From Acanthamoeba lenticulata (Eukaryota > Discosea > Longamoebia > Acanthamoebidae), in assembly GCA_002179805.1 (NCBI GenBank), contig NAVB01003137.1, positions 1 through 17,263 of the forward strand: DNA of 17,263 nucleotides, read 5' to 3'. Below are positions 1-10,700 of this stretch, piece after piece. Position 1 is the stretch's first letter, and each line of letters starts with the position of its first letter. The position numbers were made by a program, and so were the translations under genes. Below the pieces are notes generated by a model that worked only from the letters and a program-made list of their open reading frames with translations, made no database searches and was not told the DNA's origin.

Positions 1-202
1 AAAAAGCGACCATAATCCAATTTTTCATTCTTTTTGTTTCGTTGTTCGCCATTGCTTATGTACATGGGCTAGCGGTGGTTGCTGCCCGGCTCTCTTGCTT
101 GCGGTCCTGGGAGGTTATGTATATGTACGTATGTATAAGGTAGGTGTGGAGAGGCTCCTCCTGCTTGTTTGCAGGCCTGTGTGTGCCGCGTTCTCTCTTG
201 TG
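1..202. other. 3' flank of paralogue A
   Basis: These bases follow the TGA at 203-205 on the minus strand and should hold its 3' UTR and cleavage site. An alternating TA/TG-rich stretch lies at about 115-140. No AATAAA is seen on the minus strand and no gene is recognised. Confidence 0.4.
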
Positions 203-3200
203 TCAACACGTGGGCAGGTGCAGGGCACGCGTGTCCGCGGACCGACTTTCGAGCACGTGCACGAGCTCGCGCATGACGCGCTCCCGCACGGCGGCCCACG
301 GCGGGAACTGGCGCGCGGGGCCCGCCATCAGCTCCACCAGTTCCACCAACATCCTGTTGTTGGAGGCACCACGCGATGAGCATTTTTCTACACAACAAAG
401 GCATACGAAGCACGTACTGCGACTGTTCGAGTTGCTGCATGATCTGGATGACGGCGTTGAAGCTGGGCAAGGCTGTGCTGGCGCATAACCTGCATGCGGT
501 GGCGGTGGCGGTGGCGGTGGTAGAGGTGAGCAGCTGGAGTAAATTGCCCGTTCGCGAGTGGATGAATGGTGGGAGGAGATCCTCTACCGCATGTCGATGG
601 TGCGGCACAGGGACAGGAAGTCCTGCAGGGCGACGAGCGTGAAGATCTCGTCGTGCATGCGCCAGCAGCAGTCCGCCCGCGCGCTGATGATGATCAGCAG
701 CACGCTCTGATAATAGCTCATCGGGATCGACCCTGTCGGAGCGATTGACCATCGCGGTGGTGAGCCATCCCATCATGTTGGGGGGGGGGGGAGAGGCAAG
801 GAGGAGCCGTACGGGAGCGGCGAATGCGGAGCTCAAAGGCAGAGGCCGTATCGGCCATGCGCTGGAAGATGGCGACCCGCTTAGGGTCGCTCTCGTGCAG
901 GCGCGAGGCCTTGGCGTCGAGCACGGAGAGGACGATCATCGTGTGCAGAAAGTGGCGCGCGTTCTCCTCCGTGGGCTGGTAGCCCGTGTAGCGCGTGTGG
1001 AAGATCACCCGCTCGGCCGACGCAAAGTGACGGTGCGAGACCGTGTCCGCGGCCGCCACCCTCGGCGATGACGCGGGCGAGAGCGACGACGGGCTTTGGT
1101 GCTCTGACGACGATGGCGTAGTCGACCAGTTGGGCGCCCTCGTGGGCGAGAGCACCGGAGGAGAGGGCGTCGACCAGGACGGCGTGGTGATCGGCGTGCT
1201 CGCCATGCTCGGCGTTGCGCTCGTCGTCGTCGAAGTCGTCGTCGTCGTCATCGCAGCGGGGTAGCCATAGGCCCCGCCGGTCGGGGACGCGTGTGAGGAG
1301 CTCCCCACGGGCGCCACGGGCCAGGAGGCCTGGCAGTATTGCTGCTGCTGCTGCTGGTCGACGGGCCGGCTCGGGGCCGGCTGCTGGTACGAGGCCGCCT
1401 GTTGGGCAAAGAAGTCGGCAGGCGCGTGCATGCCGAAGCTGAAGTCGCTCGAGCAGTAACTAAACTCGCGGAACCGCTCGTCCTCGTAGTCCGCCACGGG
1501 TCCGCGGGGCCCCACCGAGGAGCTGTGGAAACGCTGTTGCTGCAGTTGCTGCTGCGGTAGTGGGGACTGCAAATGGACCGCCGGAGGCGGCTGGTGGTAC
1601 AGCGAGGAGGCGGCCTCGGCTCGGACGGGCTCCGTGCCAAGGACGCGCGTCTCCCAGCCCGCGAACTGCTGCACGTCAGCCGTCCGGGCGGCGGGGCCTA
1701 TGGCGGGGACGGCGGCGGCGGCGGCGGTCTGGACTCGGAGCGGCAGCGACAAGCCGTAGCCGTGGCCGTGGCCGTTGCTGATGCTGCTGATACTGCTGCT
1801 GCTGCTGAAGCGGGGGTTGTCGGGGACGGCGAGGGCGGGCGAGGAGTGCGAGTACCCGCCACTGAAGCTGCTTTCGTCCCAGTAAGGCAGGTGGGCCGTG
1901 TGCTGGCGGTACTCGCGCATGAGCCGCTTGCGCTCGGCGTAGGACGTGCTGGGCAGCAGATGGACGCTCCACATGCAGCGCCGGTACATGTCCGAGTCGA
2001 ACGCCTTCAATTGGTTGAACACGGCCAGGGCCGTCATGTTGTAATAGGCCGCCCGCTCGAGGTCGCCAAACCCGAATGCCAAATACCTGCCCACAGCGAT
2101 GACGATGGTATTGGGACCAACGACGACGACGACGACCACGTTGAAGAGGTTAATGAAGGGCGGCGCCCAGGGGAGGAGCGGGTGGGGGAGGAACGCACAA
2201 AAGGGCGACGAGGGTCTCGGCAACGCGAATATCGCAGGTGTCAAAGAGGAGGGCGAGGTGGGCGCGCGCCTGCTCGTAGAGACTGAGGGCCACGTCGTGG
2301 GCGCCGCAGGCCTGGGCGCCCAGAGCGAGCGCGGTGAAGACGGTCAAGGCCAGGACGCGGTTGTCCTTGAGCGCGCCGTCGTCGCCGTCGTCGGCGCTCC
2401 ACTGGTCCTCGCCGGCGACGAGAGTGCCCCGGTCGATGACCAGACGCACGGTCGTGTCGTCCCACGAGGCCGGGTGGAGCGGCTTGAAGGGCCACACGTG
2501 CGTGGCAAAGACCTCGGCGAACCGGCTGCACAGGTGGACGTAGCGGAGGCCTTGCTGGGCGCGCAGCACCGGGGACGTGAGGTAGGACCCGTTGGCGGCC
2601 GCCTTCCCGGCGTTGGCAGCGCCCACGGCGGCCAAGATGGCTTCTTCGAGGCGTGGGCGCCAGGGCGACGATGACGATGATGATGTTGCCTGCTGTTGCT
2701 GTCGTTGCTCGCACGGCTGAGTCTGGTCGTGGCTGCGTTTCCGAGATCCGGCTTCGTGGATGGCAGCAGGTGCCGCAGATGTGGAGGAGGAAGGGTGCTG
2801 AAAGGTTTGTCCCCGTCCGTTCACAACCGTCATGGGGGCGGCATCACAGGATGAATCGCCCTCCCGTTTATCTTCCTCGCGTGGGGGTATGTTGTCGGCC
2901 CAAGCCTCATCCGCGCCAGACAACCCAGCGCCAACAGGATGGATCTCAAGCAGTCCCAGGGCTGGTTTCTTTGCTCGTCTCTTCGTTGACAGCACTTGCT
3001 CTGCGGCGTGGAGCTGCTTCGCCCGTTCCTCCTCTCTCTTGCGCCGCACGTAGAAGGGAATCTTGAAGTCATAGAGGCAAGTGGCGGGGACTGATTTTGC
3101 CAGCAGATTTGTGTTTCGCGTTGCTTTTGGCCGCGATGCATTTTCTCCTTTAGCCGAGCGCTGGATTCGGCCCTTCACTTGAATTTGTGTTTGAGTCCCT

Positions 3201-3274
3201 CTTTGGTCCTTTTCGCATCTTGAAACGGTGGTGGAACCGCCACTATCTTCCACGCGCGTGCGTGTGGATGCCAT
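203..3274 (-). CDS. Large protein with fungal-TF middle-homology-like helical domain (paralogue A)
   Basis: Model: complement(join(203..353,394..489,588..732,813..2086,2199..3274)), 913 aa, all phases consistent. I do not recognise a named gene. Seen: a basic helix at about residues 77-102 (YVRRKREEERAK); a Q/S-rich linker; then an all-helical region at about 233-430 with the pattern WPFKPLHP, ALALGAQACG, ALSLYEQAR, VAETLVALL, then YLAFGFGDLERAAYY. This pattern resembles the middle homology region of fungal transcription factors. A Gln/Ser/Thr/Pro-rich insertion follows (about 430-700), then a second helical block to the end. No Cys6 zinc cluster or other DNA-binding motif is visible, so a role in transcription is inference. 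The first intron (2087-2198) is supported because joining TT|G restores an alignment with the neighbouring paralogue (3628-7219). The 40-nt intron 354-393 is the least certain: it is the only phase-2 donor that reaches the helical frame. The start is the first Met of the open frame; an extra 5' exon is possible. Confidence 0.7.
2120..2136. repeat. CGA trinucleotide microsatellite in an intron
   Basis: About five CGA units lie within intron 2087-2198 of paralogue A. On the coding strand the tract reads as TCG repeats near the middle of the intron. Confidence 0.6.
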
Positions 3275-3627
3275 CAGGTCTAGCCTCGCAGGGTAGCCCT
3301 TCCTTGTCGCGAGAGGAGGTCTCCGGCCGTCGCTGTGCCGGGTTGACTTTCTCAGTCCCTAACCTGCGGTACTGAACTGCAACTGCTTTCAGGTGCTGTT
3401 TTCTGAACGCAACTGGTCCCGGCTACGCAATAGCGTCGTCCAGGAACGGTCTGTATCTAGGGCCTGCCGTTTGGCAGTTGGCGTGAACGGGCAAAAAACG
3501 TTTGACGCAAAGGTCCGCGACCCCCACTACACTACTCCCCGTGCTAGAAGGTGGAGATTGCACGTCACACTTGGGAGATAAGAATTAGCATAAATAAGTT
3601 GGTACAAGTGTGATCTCTGATTGCTTT
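3275..3627. other. Spacer between the tandem paralogues
   Basis: These 353 bp hold the 3' end of paralogue B and the promoter of paralogue A. The B-proximal end is AT-rich around 3580-3600 and contains a 9-bp inverted repeat. No convincing TATA box, polyadenylation hexamer or conserved ORF is seen. A first exon for paralogue A cannot be excluded. Confidence 0.4.
3565..3613 (-). repeat. 9-bp inverted repeat just after the stop of paralogue B
   Basis: TCACACTTG at 3565-3573 and CAAGTGTGA at 3605-3613 are perfect complements around a 31-nt AT-rich loop. The repeat begins 15 nt downstream of the TGA at 3628-3630, so it would form a hairpin in the 3' UTR. Function is unknown. Confidence 0.45.
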
Positions 3628-6600
3628 TCACGGGTATTGATAGTGTGGTTGTTGGCGCTGTTGTTGTTGTGGTCCCCATGTGTCGCTGCTTCGGTCCCCG
3701 GTGTTGGACAGCGAGAACGTTGGGCTGGTGGCAAAGCTGAAGCTCTCGGCGCCGCGAAGGATACCTTCGAGCTCATCGGCGAGAGAAGGACTGAAGCACC
3801 CTCCGGCCGCCTGCGGCGAGCTCGCCGAGGAGCTCGACGCGAAAGACGATGACGATGAGTGCACCACCGCCGGCGGTGGATGCGGTTGCTGGTACTGTAG
3901 CGCCGGCTGTAGGCGCGCTGCTTGAAGGTCGGTCTGGTCGGGCGCCGGTGCATCACGAGCGTACGACCACTGCTGTTGCTGTTGTTGTTGTTGCTGCTCG
4001 TTGAACCGCAAGTGTGCGAACGCGCGCGGCATATCGTTGGCCTGTCCAGCAGCACTAGCAAATGCAAACGTGCCGCCGTACGGCCCCAGAGAAATGCCCA
4101 TCGGCGGCGAGGCATAAGGCTCCTCCATCGCAGATGAATACGACCGGGCGTACGGCGGGGCGGCAAAACTTGGCGTTGGCGTCGACGTTGAACTTGAAAA
4201 GCTCGCAAAAGGACTGGCTGCGGCCGACGGCATGGTGGTCGTGGTGGGATCTAACGAGAAATCGGGTGCCGAGGCGGGCAGGCAGTGACGAGCAGGACTC
4301 GCCGCGCCGACAGAGGCAGGGTGATGTTGGTGCTGGTGTGGGTGTTGATACTGCTGGGGATAGGATAGCTCCATCGCGGAAGGCGCGACGGGCAGAGCCT
4401 GGAAGGAGCCGTGCTGCGGCGCAGATAAAGCCATCGGGGCCGACATGTGTCGTGTGAGCATCGTTGGCAACGGTGGCTGGCCCGCGGCGGCGGTGGCGGA
4501 GTGATGGTGGTGCGCATAAGCCCAAGACTGTGGATGCTGCTGCTGCGCTTCGGCGAGTGCCCAGGCCTGTGCGAAGTCCCTCGTCTTTTGCTGAGGTGAG
4601 ACATTTCGTCGGTCGTCCCGCAGGTTGGCATGGTTGTGGTGTTGGTGCCACGGAACGATCCCCTCCTGCAACCGCTCGCGCCCGTCAACGGCAAGAATGG
4701 CCGACCGCCGTCGCATGCGCTCCGCCTCATCTTCCTCCTCCTTGAGCTGCTGCCGCCGCGCCTGGAGCTTCTGTTGGTAGTAGTCTCTCGTCTCGCGCCA
4801 TGATGAGTAGAGCTCAAAGAGCGGCCGGAAGAGCTCGAGCTGCCGCTCCAGGATGTCGAGCGCATCGAGGTAGAGCAGCACGTGGAGGATCTTGTTGCCG
4901 TAGGGCAGATGCGTGCTGGAGATGTATCGAATCCGTTCCTCGATCTGCTGGCAGACGTTGGTGTACTTGACTGCGCACTCGAGGGCCTCGGCGGTATCGC
5001 CCAGACTCCAGTAGACCTCGGCCCTCATGCTGGCGCAGCACAGCAGCACCGTGAGGGTTAGGCTCGCGGGCAGCGCTGCACGACAAACAAACAAACACCA
5101 CAAAGGGTTCTGTTAACATCGCCGGTTTCTTGCGGCAGGTTGAATGAGACCACCACGAGCGGGCCGCAGAGGAGCACACATACAGTCCTTGAGGATGGAG
5201 GCCTCGAGAGTGGCAAACTGGTCGTTGAGCTCAGCGAGGGCCACTTCCATATCATGGGCGGTCGACTCGGGCGGCTTCGCCCCGCCGGGCAGGCCCAGGC
5301 CGCCGGCCATGCGCATGGGATAGGAGAGCTTGTTCTCGAGTACGCGAGCAGCCATGGCTGAGTCCTGGTTTCGCATGTCTCCTCTCATCAGCTGACGCGC
5401 CTCGCCGAGGCCCTTGCCCCGCATGCCAGCGCCGGATCGGTCGAGCGCGATGAGGGTGCGCACAAACAGCTGCAGCACTATCTCGATGCTCGAGAAGTTG
5501 TTGTAGTTGGACTTTTTCACCAGCGACGCGTGGAACGAGTTACTCGTGCCTTCTCTGCTCCCGTCCCTCCCGTCCTTCTCAGCCGCTTCGCCGTCGCTAT
5601 ATACAATCGAGTAGATGCGTGTGCTGTCAAAGTGCGACGGGCCCGACGCGTATTTACAGTACTCGGTGAGCCACCGCTTGCGCTCGAGCGGCGAGATCGA
5701 CGGCAGGAAGTAGAGGTCGGCCAGACACCGCGTGTAGACGTCGGAGCTGAATGCGCCCAGCTGTCGGCAGATGCTCATTGCCATTGTCATGAAATAGCAA
5801 GCCTGTGCTCAGTGTGGTGCGGTCGCTCAAGGTGAGACGAGCTTGCTCGTAGAAAAGTAGAAGCAGAGGAAAGAGGGAGTTGGTGCACCTGATCCACATC
5901 ACCCACAGCAAAGGCAAAGTATCGCATCCCGACCAGGGCTTCGGCCACGTTGTAGTCGCTCGAATCGAACATGGAGCTCACTTCGTTCCGCGCCAATTGA
6001 TAAAAGTACTTTGCGCGATCCTCGTTGCCCGTTATCAACGAGCCTGCATGCATAGTGTTCGGATCCAGCGGTCTCTACATGAGTTGCTTGCTGCTGCTAC
6101 ACGCTGTAGACTGCTAGAACAGCTGTGGCTTCAAGGGGAAAAAAAGGAAGCGCACCCAGAGCAAGAGCAGTATGTACGTTGAGGGACAGAGCGCTGGCGT
6201 CGATCTCCCAGTCGCGCTGTCCGTAGAGCACCAGCCGCACATTGTCCTCGTTCACTGCAGAGGGGTGCAGCGGAGAAAACGCCCACGCCTGACCACACAC
6301 GGACGCGTCAACGATGACTTGTAATAGATTTGGGGGGGGGGGGAAGGCAAGACAGGCCGTACGTGCTGCTGGTACTCTTCCAGCATATGCCGTGTGGCAG
6401 CCCAGTGTAGCAAGTGGGTGCCCTGTCTGGCGAGCTGCACGTCTCCTCGGCGAGGAGACAATGGCCTTACGACTAGTGCTTGTTCAGGCGAGGATTCTAC
6501 TTCACCTTGGTCCTGCTCGGTGTCCCTCGTGTTGCTCTGCATGAACGTTCAACGATAGGTAGAGAGAGCCGCGTAGAATGGAGGGAAACGCGTACATGGC

Positions 6601-7219
6601 TAAGGAACTCCTCCTTGAGACGTTTCTGCTGGTCGTGTAATGCCACGAGTTGGGCCAGCAGGCCCTCTCGTCGCTTCTCTTTCTCCCGCTTGGCATGGAT
6701 GCGGCGTTCGTACTTGGTGAGGTTGGGCTCCAGCTTGTGCATGAGCTGATTCGGCTCGAGCAGGCCTCTGCCCTTCAGCTTCTGCAACTTCTCGCCAAGA
6801 CCGGTTCCCAGTGGGTGGAGAGCGAAGAGCTGCGTTAAAGGCAAGAAGTCACGCTCAGCGCCAGCTGTCGTCTCGACGGCCTTGCGATCGTCAAGCGTCA
6901 CACGACGAGCCTCTTCTATAATCTCTTCCAGGTTGATTGACTCTGCACTCACCTCTTCCTCTTCTTCTTCCTCCTCCTCCTCCTCCTCTTCTTCTTCATC
7001 TTCTTGTTCAGTTGCAATCCCCTTCGTAGCATGTTGAGCGTTGCGCTCATCTTGATCGCTCCTGCGGCGCCTAGCGGTCGATTGCGTTCCTAAGGGTGCA
7101 GATGCCCCGTCCGTTGCGTTGTGGGCGCTCAATTTCCATGAGAAGAACAATTGGTTGTCATCTGTGAGGTGGCTTTTGTCTCTTTTTCGGCTAGGCGTGC
7201 CTGTGCTCGTCGAGCTCAT
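3628..7219 (-). CDS. Large protein with fungal-TF middle-homology-like helical domain (paralogue B)
   Basis: Model: complement(join(3628..5075,5184..5802,5889..6043,6156..6288,6363..6536,6596..7219)), 1050 aa. An in-frame TAG lies 9 bases before the ATG, which supports the start. Order: Ser/Thr-rich N-terminus; an acidic run of 15 Glu (residues 75-89); a basic charged helix at about 168-205 (KYERRIHAKREKEKRREG); then the helical core at about 245-430 with AFSPLHPS, TALALGSLITG, YFYQLARNE, NVAEALVGMRYFAFAVGD and ERKRWLTEY. A second helical block follows to about 720, with a charged coiled coil (QQKLQARRQQLKEEE), and then a His/Gln/Ser/Pro-rich tail with a 9-Gln run. It aligns with the downstream gene at 203-3274 across both helical blocks, and the phase-1 intron at 5076-5183 matches that gene's 733-812 intron in position. 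The two are therefore tandem duplicates. A nuclear regulator is the best guess; no DNA-binding motif is evident. Confidence 0.72.
3970..3996 (-). repeat. CAG/CAA tract encoding nine Gln
   Basis: The tract lies in the last exon of paralogue B, in its Gln/Ser/His-rich tail. The codons mix CAG and CAA, so it is not a pure trinucleotide repeat and should be fairly stable. Confidence 0.85.
6953..6997 (-). repeat. GAG/GAA tract encoding fifteen Glu
   Basis: The tract lies in the first exon of paralogue B (residues 75-89) and makes an acidic patch ahead of the basic helix. Paralogue A has no counterpart. Confidence 0.85.
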
Positions 7220-7769
7220 GGCTCCTGGCTAAAAAACAGGTTAGCGCACCTTGAGGCCTCCTCTCCACTCTAGACTCCACAAGGAGCAAAACCTTACCCT
7301 AACAGACGCACTCCTTTCCTTGCCGCCTTTGTGAACGGGAAAGGACGACCAAAGCCCTTTGCCGCCAGCACGTTCGCAGCTCGCCCGTAATTACGCGAGG
7401 TGTGGTCTGGCTAGGGAGATCACGTTCCGGCAGCCGGCTGGGCGTCACGTGCGGCGCTTTTTGCAGTTTTCCTACTTTCTCTTTCTGGGGTGCGACAGGC
7501 CAATGCCGATCAAAATTTCTGAAGTTGAGGCCGTTCGATTGGCAAACGGCTGTAGCTTCTAGACCATTCCCCGAAATGCACGCGCTCAAGAACTCCTTCG
7601 CCATCAAGCCATTGATCGGAAATGGTAGCGGCCTGGCAAAGGAGTTCTCGCAAGTTTTGGCTCCCACACGACCATACAGACCATGATAGTCCGCCGTTTA
7701 CAGAGAACAGACGTAAGAAACGTTCAGTCCCATTCATCACCTTATTTGCTCTCCTCTCCTTCTTCTTTT
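7220..7769. other. Longest spacer: PsuG-PfkB 3' end and paralogue B promoter
   Basis: 550 bp without a gene I can support. It should hold the 3' UTR of the fusion gene and the promoter of paralogue B. Visible structure is a 16-bp inverted repeat (7587-7650), a small 6-bp hairpin GCCGTT/AACGGC (7530-7550), and pyrimidine tracts near 7750-7770. A 122-codon minus-strand frame (7299-7667) shows no family resemblance. Confidence 0.45.
7587..7650 (-). repeat. 16-bp inverted repeat, likely RNA hairpin on the minus strand
   Basis: Arms 7587-7602 and 7635-7650 flank 32 nt. In plus-strand RNA two of 16 pairs are A-C mismatches. In minus-strand RNA the same two positions are G-U wobbles, so all 16 pairs form. 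The loop itself holds a 5-bp stem (ATCAA/TTGAT). It lies 120-183 nt after the stop of the PsuG-PfkB fusion, so a 3' UTR hairpin or a short structured RNA is possible. Confidence 0.5.
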
Positions 7770-10700
7770 TCAAGGGAGAGTGGTCGTGATGGTGACGTGA
7801 GTGTGACGCCAGAGAGCCCCGGCTATGGAGTCTTCGCCCTTGGGTGTCTGCACCACCTTGGTCGCTGCGGTGACACTGCGTGCGCTGATCATCGGCGAGA
7901 CAGGCCCATCCCACTCCACCGTGAATTTGGCTGCAGCCATGCCAGCGGGGATCGCTTCCTCAGGATTGCCCGCCGTGCGTGCCAGCAACGCCCACACCGT
8001 GCCACCCACGAAGCAGTCGCCTAGGTCCAGTTGCGTGTGAAAGATAAACGCGTTAAAGAGATCAGTCCAGGAGCTCCCCCTGGCTTGTGGGCGTGTGTGA
8101 AGAAACTACGCACCGGCACCCGTGACGTGAACGACCGAGCGCGAGGGGTCAGGATGGAAATGGTGCGCGTGGACGCGGCCCGCCTGGTCGAGTCGGAAGA
8201 GCACCGCGCCGTGAGGGCCCATGGTCACCACCACGTTCTTGACGCCTGCGTGCAGCAGCTTGGTGGCATTCTTCACCACGGTGCCCATGTCCCGTCCCTC
8301 ATCTGGCCGGCGAGTAACGAGCGCACAAAGGAAGGAGCACGGTAAGAGAGAGGATAGGGCGGTGATGATGACAGGTGGTACCGGTGACGGAATTATCGAG
8401 CGCCGCCGCCATCGCGTTGAGTTCCTCTACGTTAGGCGAGATATAGGCCAAGTGGGCAACGACCCCGGCCTGACTAGGCAGCAGGCTCTTGGCCACTGAC
8501 GTGGGCTCGAACCACACTGTGTGCCCACGTCTTGTCCATAATAATGCACGCGTAGATTGAAAAGAAAGATAGAAAGAAAATGGGTTGGCCGCACCTTCCG
8601 TGTTACTTGCGGCGCAGGCAGAGACCAGCGCACGCATGGTCTCTACGGAGATGTTGCCATCTACCACAACCATGGGCGCCTCCTCGATCTCCTTGCGGAA
8701 CTTGAGTACCTATTAAGTTGACCATCAGCACCACCAACCCCGTGGTCAAAACAAAACAAAACAAAACGCAACATAAGAATGAGACCTGCTCAGGCGTGAT
8801 GGTCTTGAAGATGTGCATGCCGGCGACGGCGTGCATGAGCTCGCCATCGGCTTGCATGGTGGCCGAGTAGATGCCCGTCCCCTCGGTTGCCGAAAACGAG
8901 ATGCCTTTCGTGGGCTGCGTGGGACCGAGTACGGGTCAAGAGAAGCCCACAGGAGTCAACATTACATGAGAGGAAGAGCGAACCATGCCCATCTTGTCGG
9001 CCCACTTGAAGTAGGCGTGGCCGAGCTCGTCATCGCCAACAGAGGAGATCAGCAGCGGCGGCAGCGAGAGACGTGTCATGCACTCGGCAATGTTCCTGCA
9101 GGAGATGATGGCGAGAAGAGCGGTTGATCAGGACAGACGTCGCAGTTGCTTGCGGGCGCTCGACCGAACCTTCCCACTCCGCCCCACTGGTGCGTGATGA
9201 TGCCCGGATTGGAGGTGCCTTCGATGAAGGCCTGCCCCTTGTATGGCCGCGCCGAGATGTCCATAGCTGGAGGGAGAAGAGGGCGGGGCTAAGAGTGATG
9301 AACCGCCGCCTGGCCGGACCCAGAACCCGCCACGTACCAACGCCACCGACGACCACCGGCCGGCCGGTCTTCTTCTTCTTGATGCTGCCTTTGCTTCTTC
9401 CAGAGGTCGACGCATCTCCGCCAGTCTGCCAACCCAAAGGAAGAGAAAGATCATAGAAACCGACCCACCGCGGTGTGTCATTTATTTTGGGTATCGATAA
9501 CAGACCAGACCAGCACATGCTTGGTTGGGGGGGGGCAGCAGATAGTTGGGGGAGGATCGACTCACTGAGCGGTACCCACCTTTTCCTGGGCCCGGATGGC
9601 CGACAGCGCGGAGGCGATCTGGGCCGCGACCTTGGCATTCTGCTTGATCAGGCAGATGTCTGTGTGCGTGTGCATGCACGCATTGGAGTGAGCCGAGCGG
9701 GCGCACAACCAACCCGAGGAGGGTTTACGTACTCGACTTGAGAGACTCGCCGCCAGTGAGCTCGTTGACCCTCTGGAGGAGGAACGGCGTGACGTCATTG
9801 CCATGTACGCCCTTCTCCCTGCGCGCAGCGGGAAGCCAAGTGAGCCTCCCACCTGATAGAAGCGTTTATGTGAAAAAGAAGAGCCGCAACGCACTCGGCC
9901 TCCTTGATGGCCTGCTGTATGGCCTTTTCCACTTGCGAGGCCTCCGCGGCGTCCTCCTTCCTGATGGGCACACCGAACACGATGCCGCTGTCTAGTCGCA
10001 GGGCCTTGCTGCTATCTGCGCGTGCGTGCTGTGAGTGCTGCCGCTCGCTTCCTCGAGGCCTGACCCAGAGAGTGAGCGAAAGAGAATGGACGCACGGATA
10101 AGCCTGGCGCACTGCTCGGGGTTGTCCAGACGGCTGCGCGGGAGACACGACAAAAGAGGTGTGAGGAATAACAAGAAGCTCGAGGCAATAGTATGGTGGC
10201 GAGGCGAACTGTGAGGTCTTGTGTCCGCTGTGCGGGGTGAAGAAGGCCGGGAACTCGTCGGTGCCGTAACCCACCACTGCCACACCTTGCGTTTCCTGAG
10301 GCACGAGTCATGGATGGTGCAGAGGTAAGCCATGCGTGGCTCAGAGGATGCGGTGCCGGCGCCCAGCCGCAGTACCAGGAACTCGAGTGTGCGCCCAATG
10401 TCGAGAAGCGACTTGGCACCAGCACAAACCACGGCGATCGGCGTGCGACCGAGCTCGGTGAGGTCCGCGCTCACGTCCATCGCTGCTCAAACATGGTCGT
10501 CGCGTCCATGATAGCGAGGCAATCTGAGTTAGGGACTGTTGCAGGCAAGTACGACGGACGGGCAGCGGAGTACGCACTGACTTCGCCGCCTCGGTGAACG
10601 CCGCCGATGCCGCCCGTGGCGAACACAGAGATGCCGACCAGGTTGGCGATGTACGAAGTGCCAGAAACGGTCGTGGCACCATTCAGCTTGCCGGCGATGA

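Noticed and set aside
1573..2286. 237-codon plus-strand open frame opposite paralogue A
   Set aside because: Gly/Arg/Ala-rich low complexity that reflects the antisense of Ser/Gln-rich codons.
2199..3274. Zn2Cys6 cluster in paralogue A
   Set aside because: Cysteines in the first exon are scattered and never form C-x2-C-x6-C.
6596..6720. bZIP domain in paralogue B
   Set aside because: The basic helix lacks the invariant N-x7-R spacing and there is no regular leucine heptad after it; described only as a charged helix.
7530..7550. TTCGATT next to GCC/GGC, suggestive of a tRNA T-arm
   Set aside because: No acceptor, D or anticodon stems can be drawn around it.
7299..7667. 122-codon minus-strand frame in the longest spacer
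   Set aside because: No motif, no similarity recognised, and it overlaps the inverted repeat; not enough to call a gene.
7500..7690. Box H/ACA guide RNA around the hairpin at 7587-7650
   Set aside because: No ANANNA hinge and no ACA at the right distance from a second proper hairpin on either strand.
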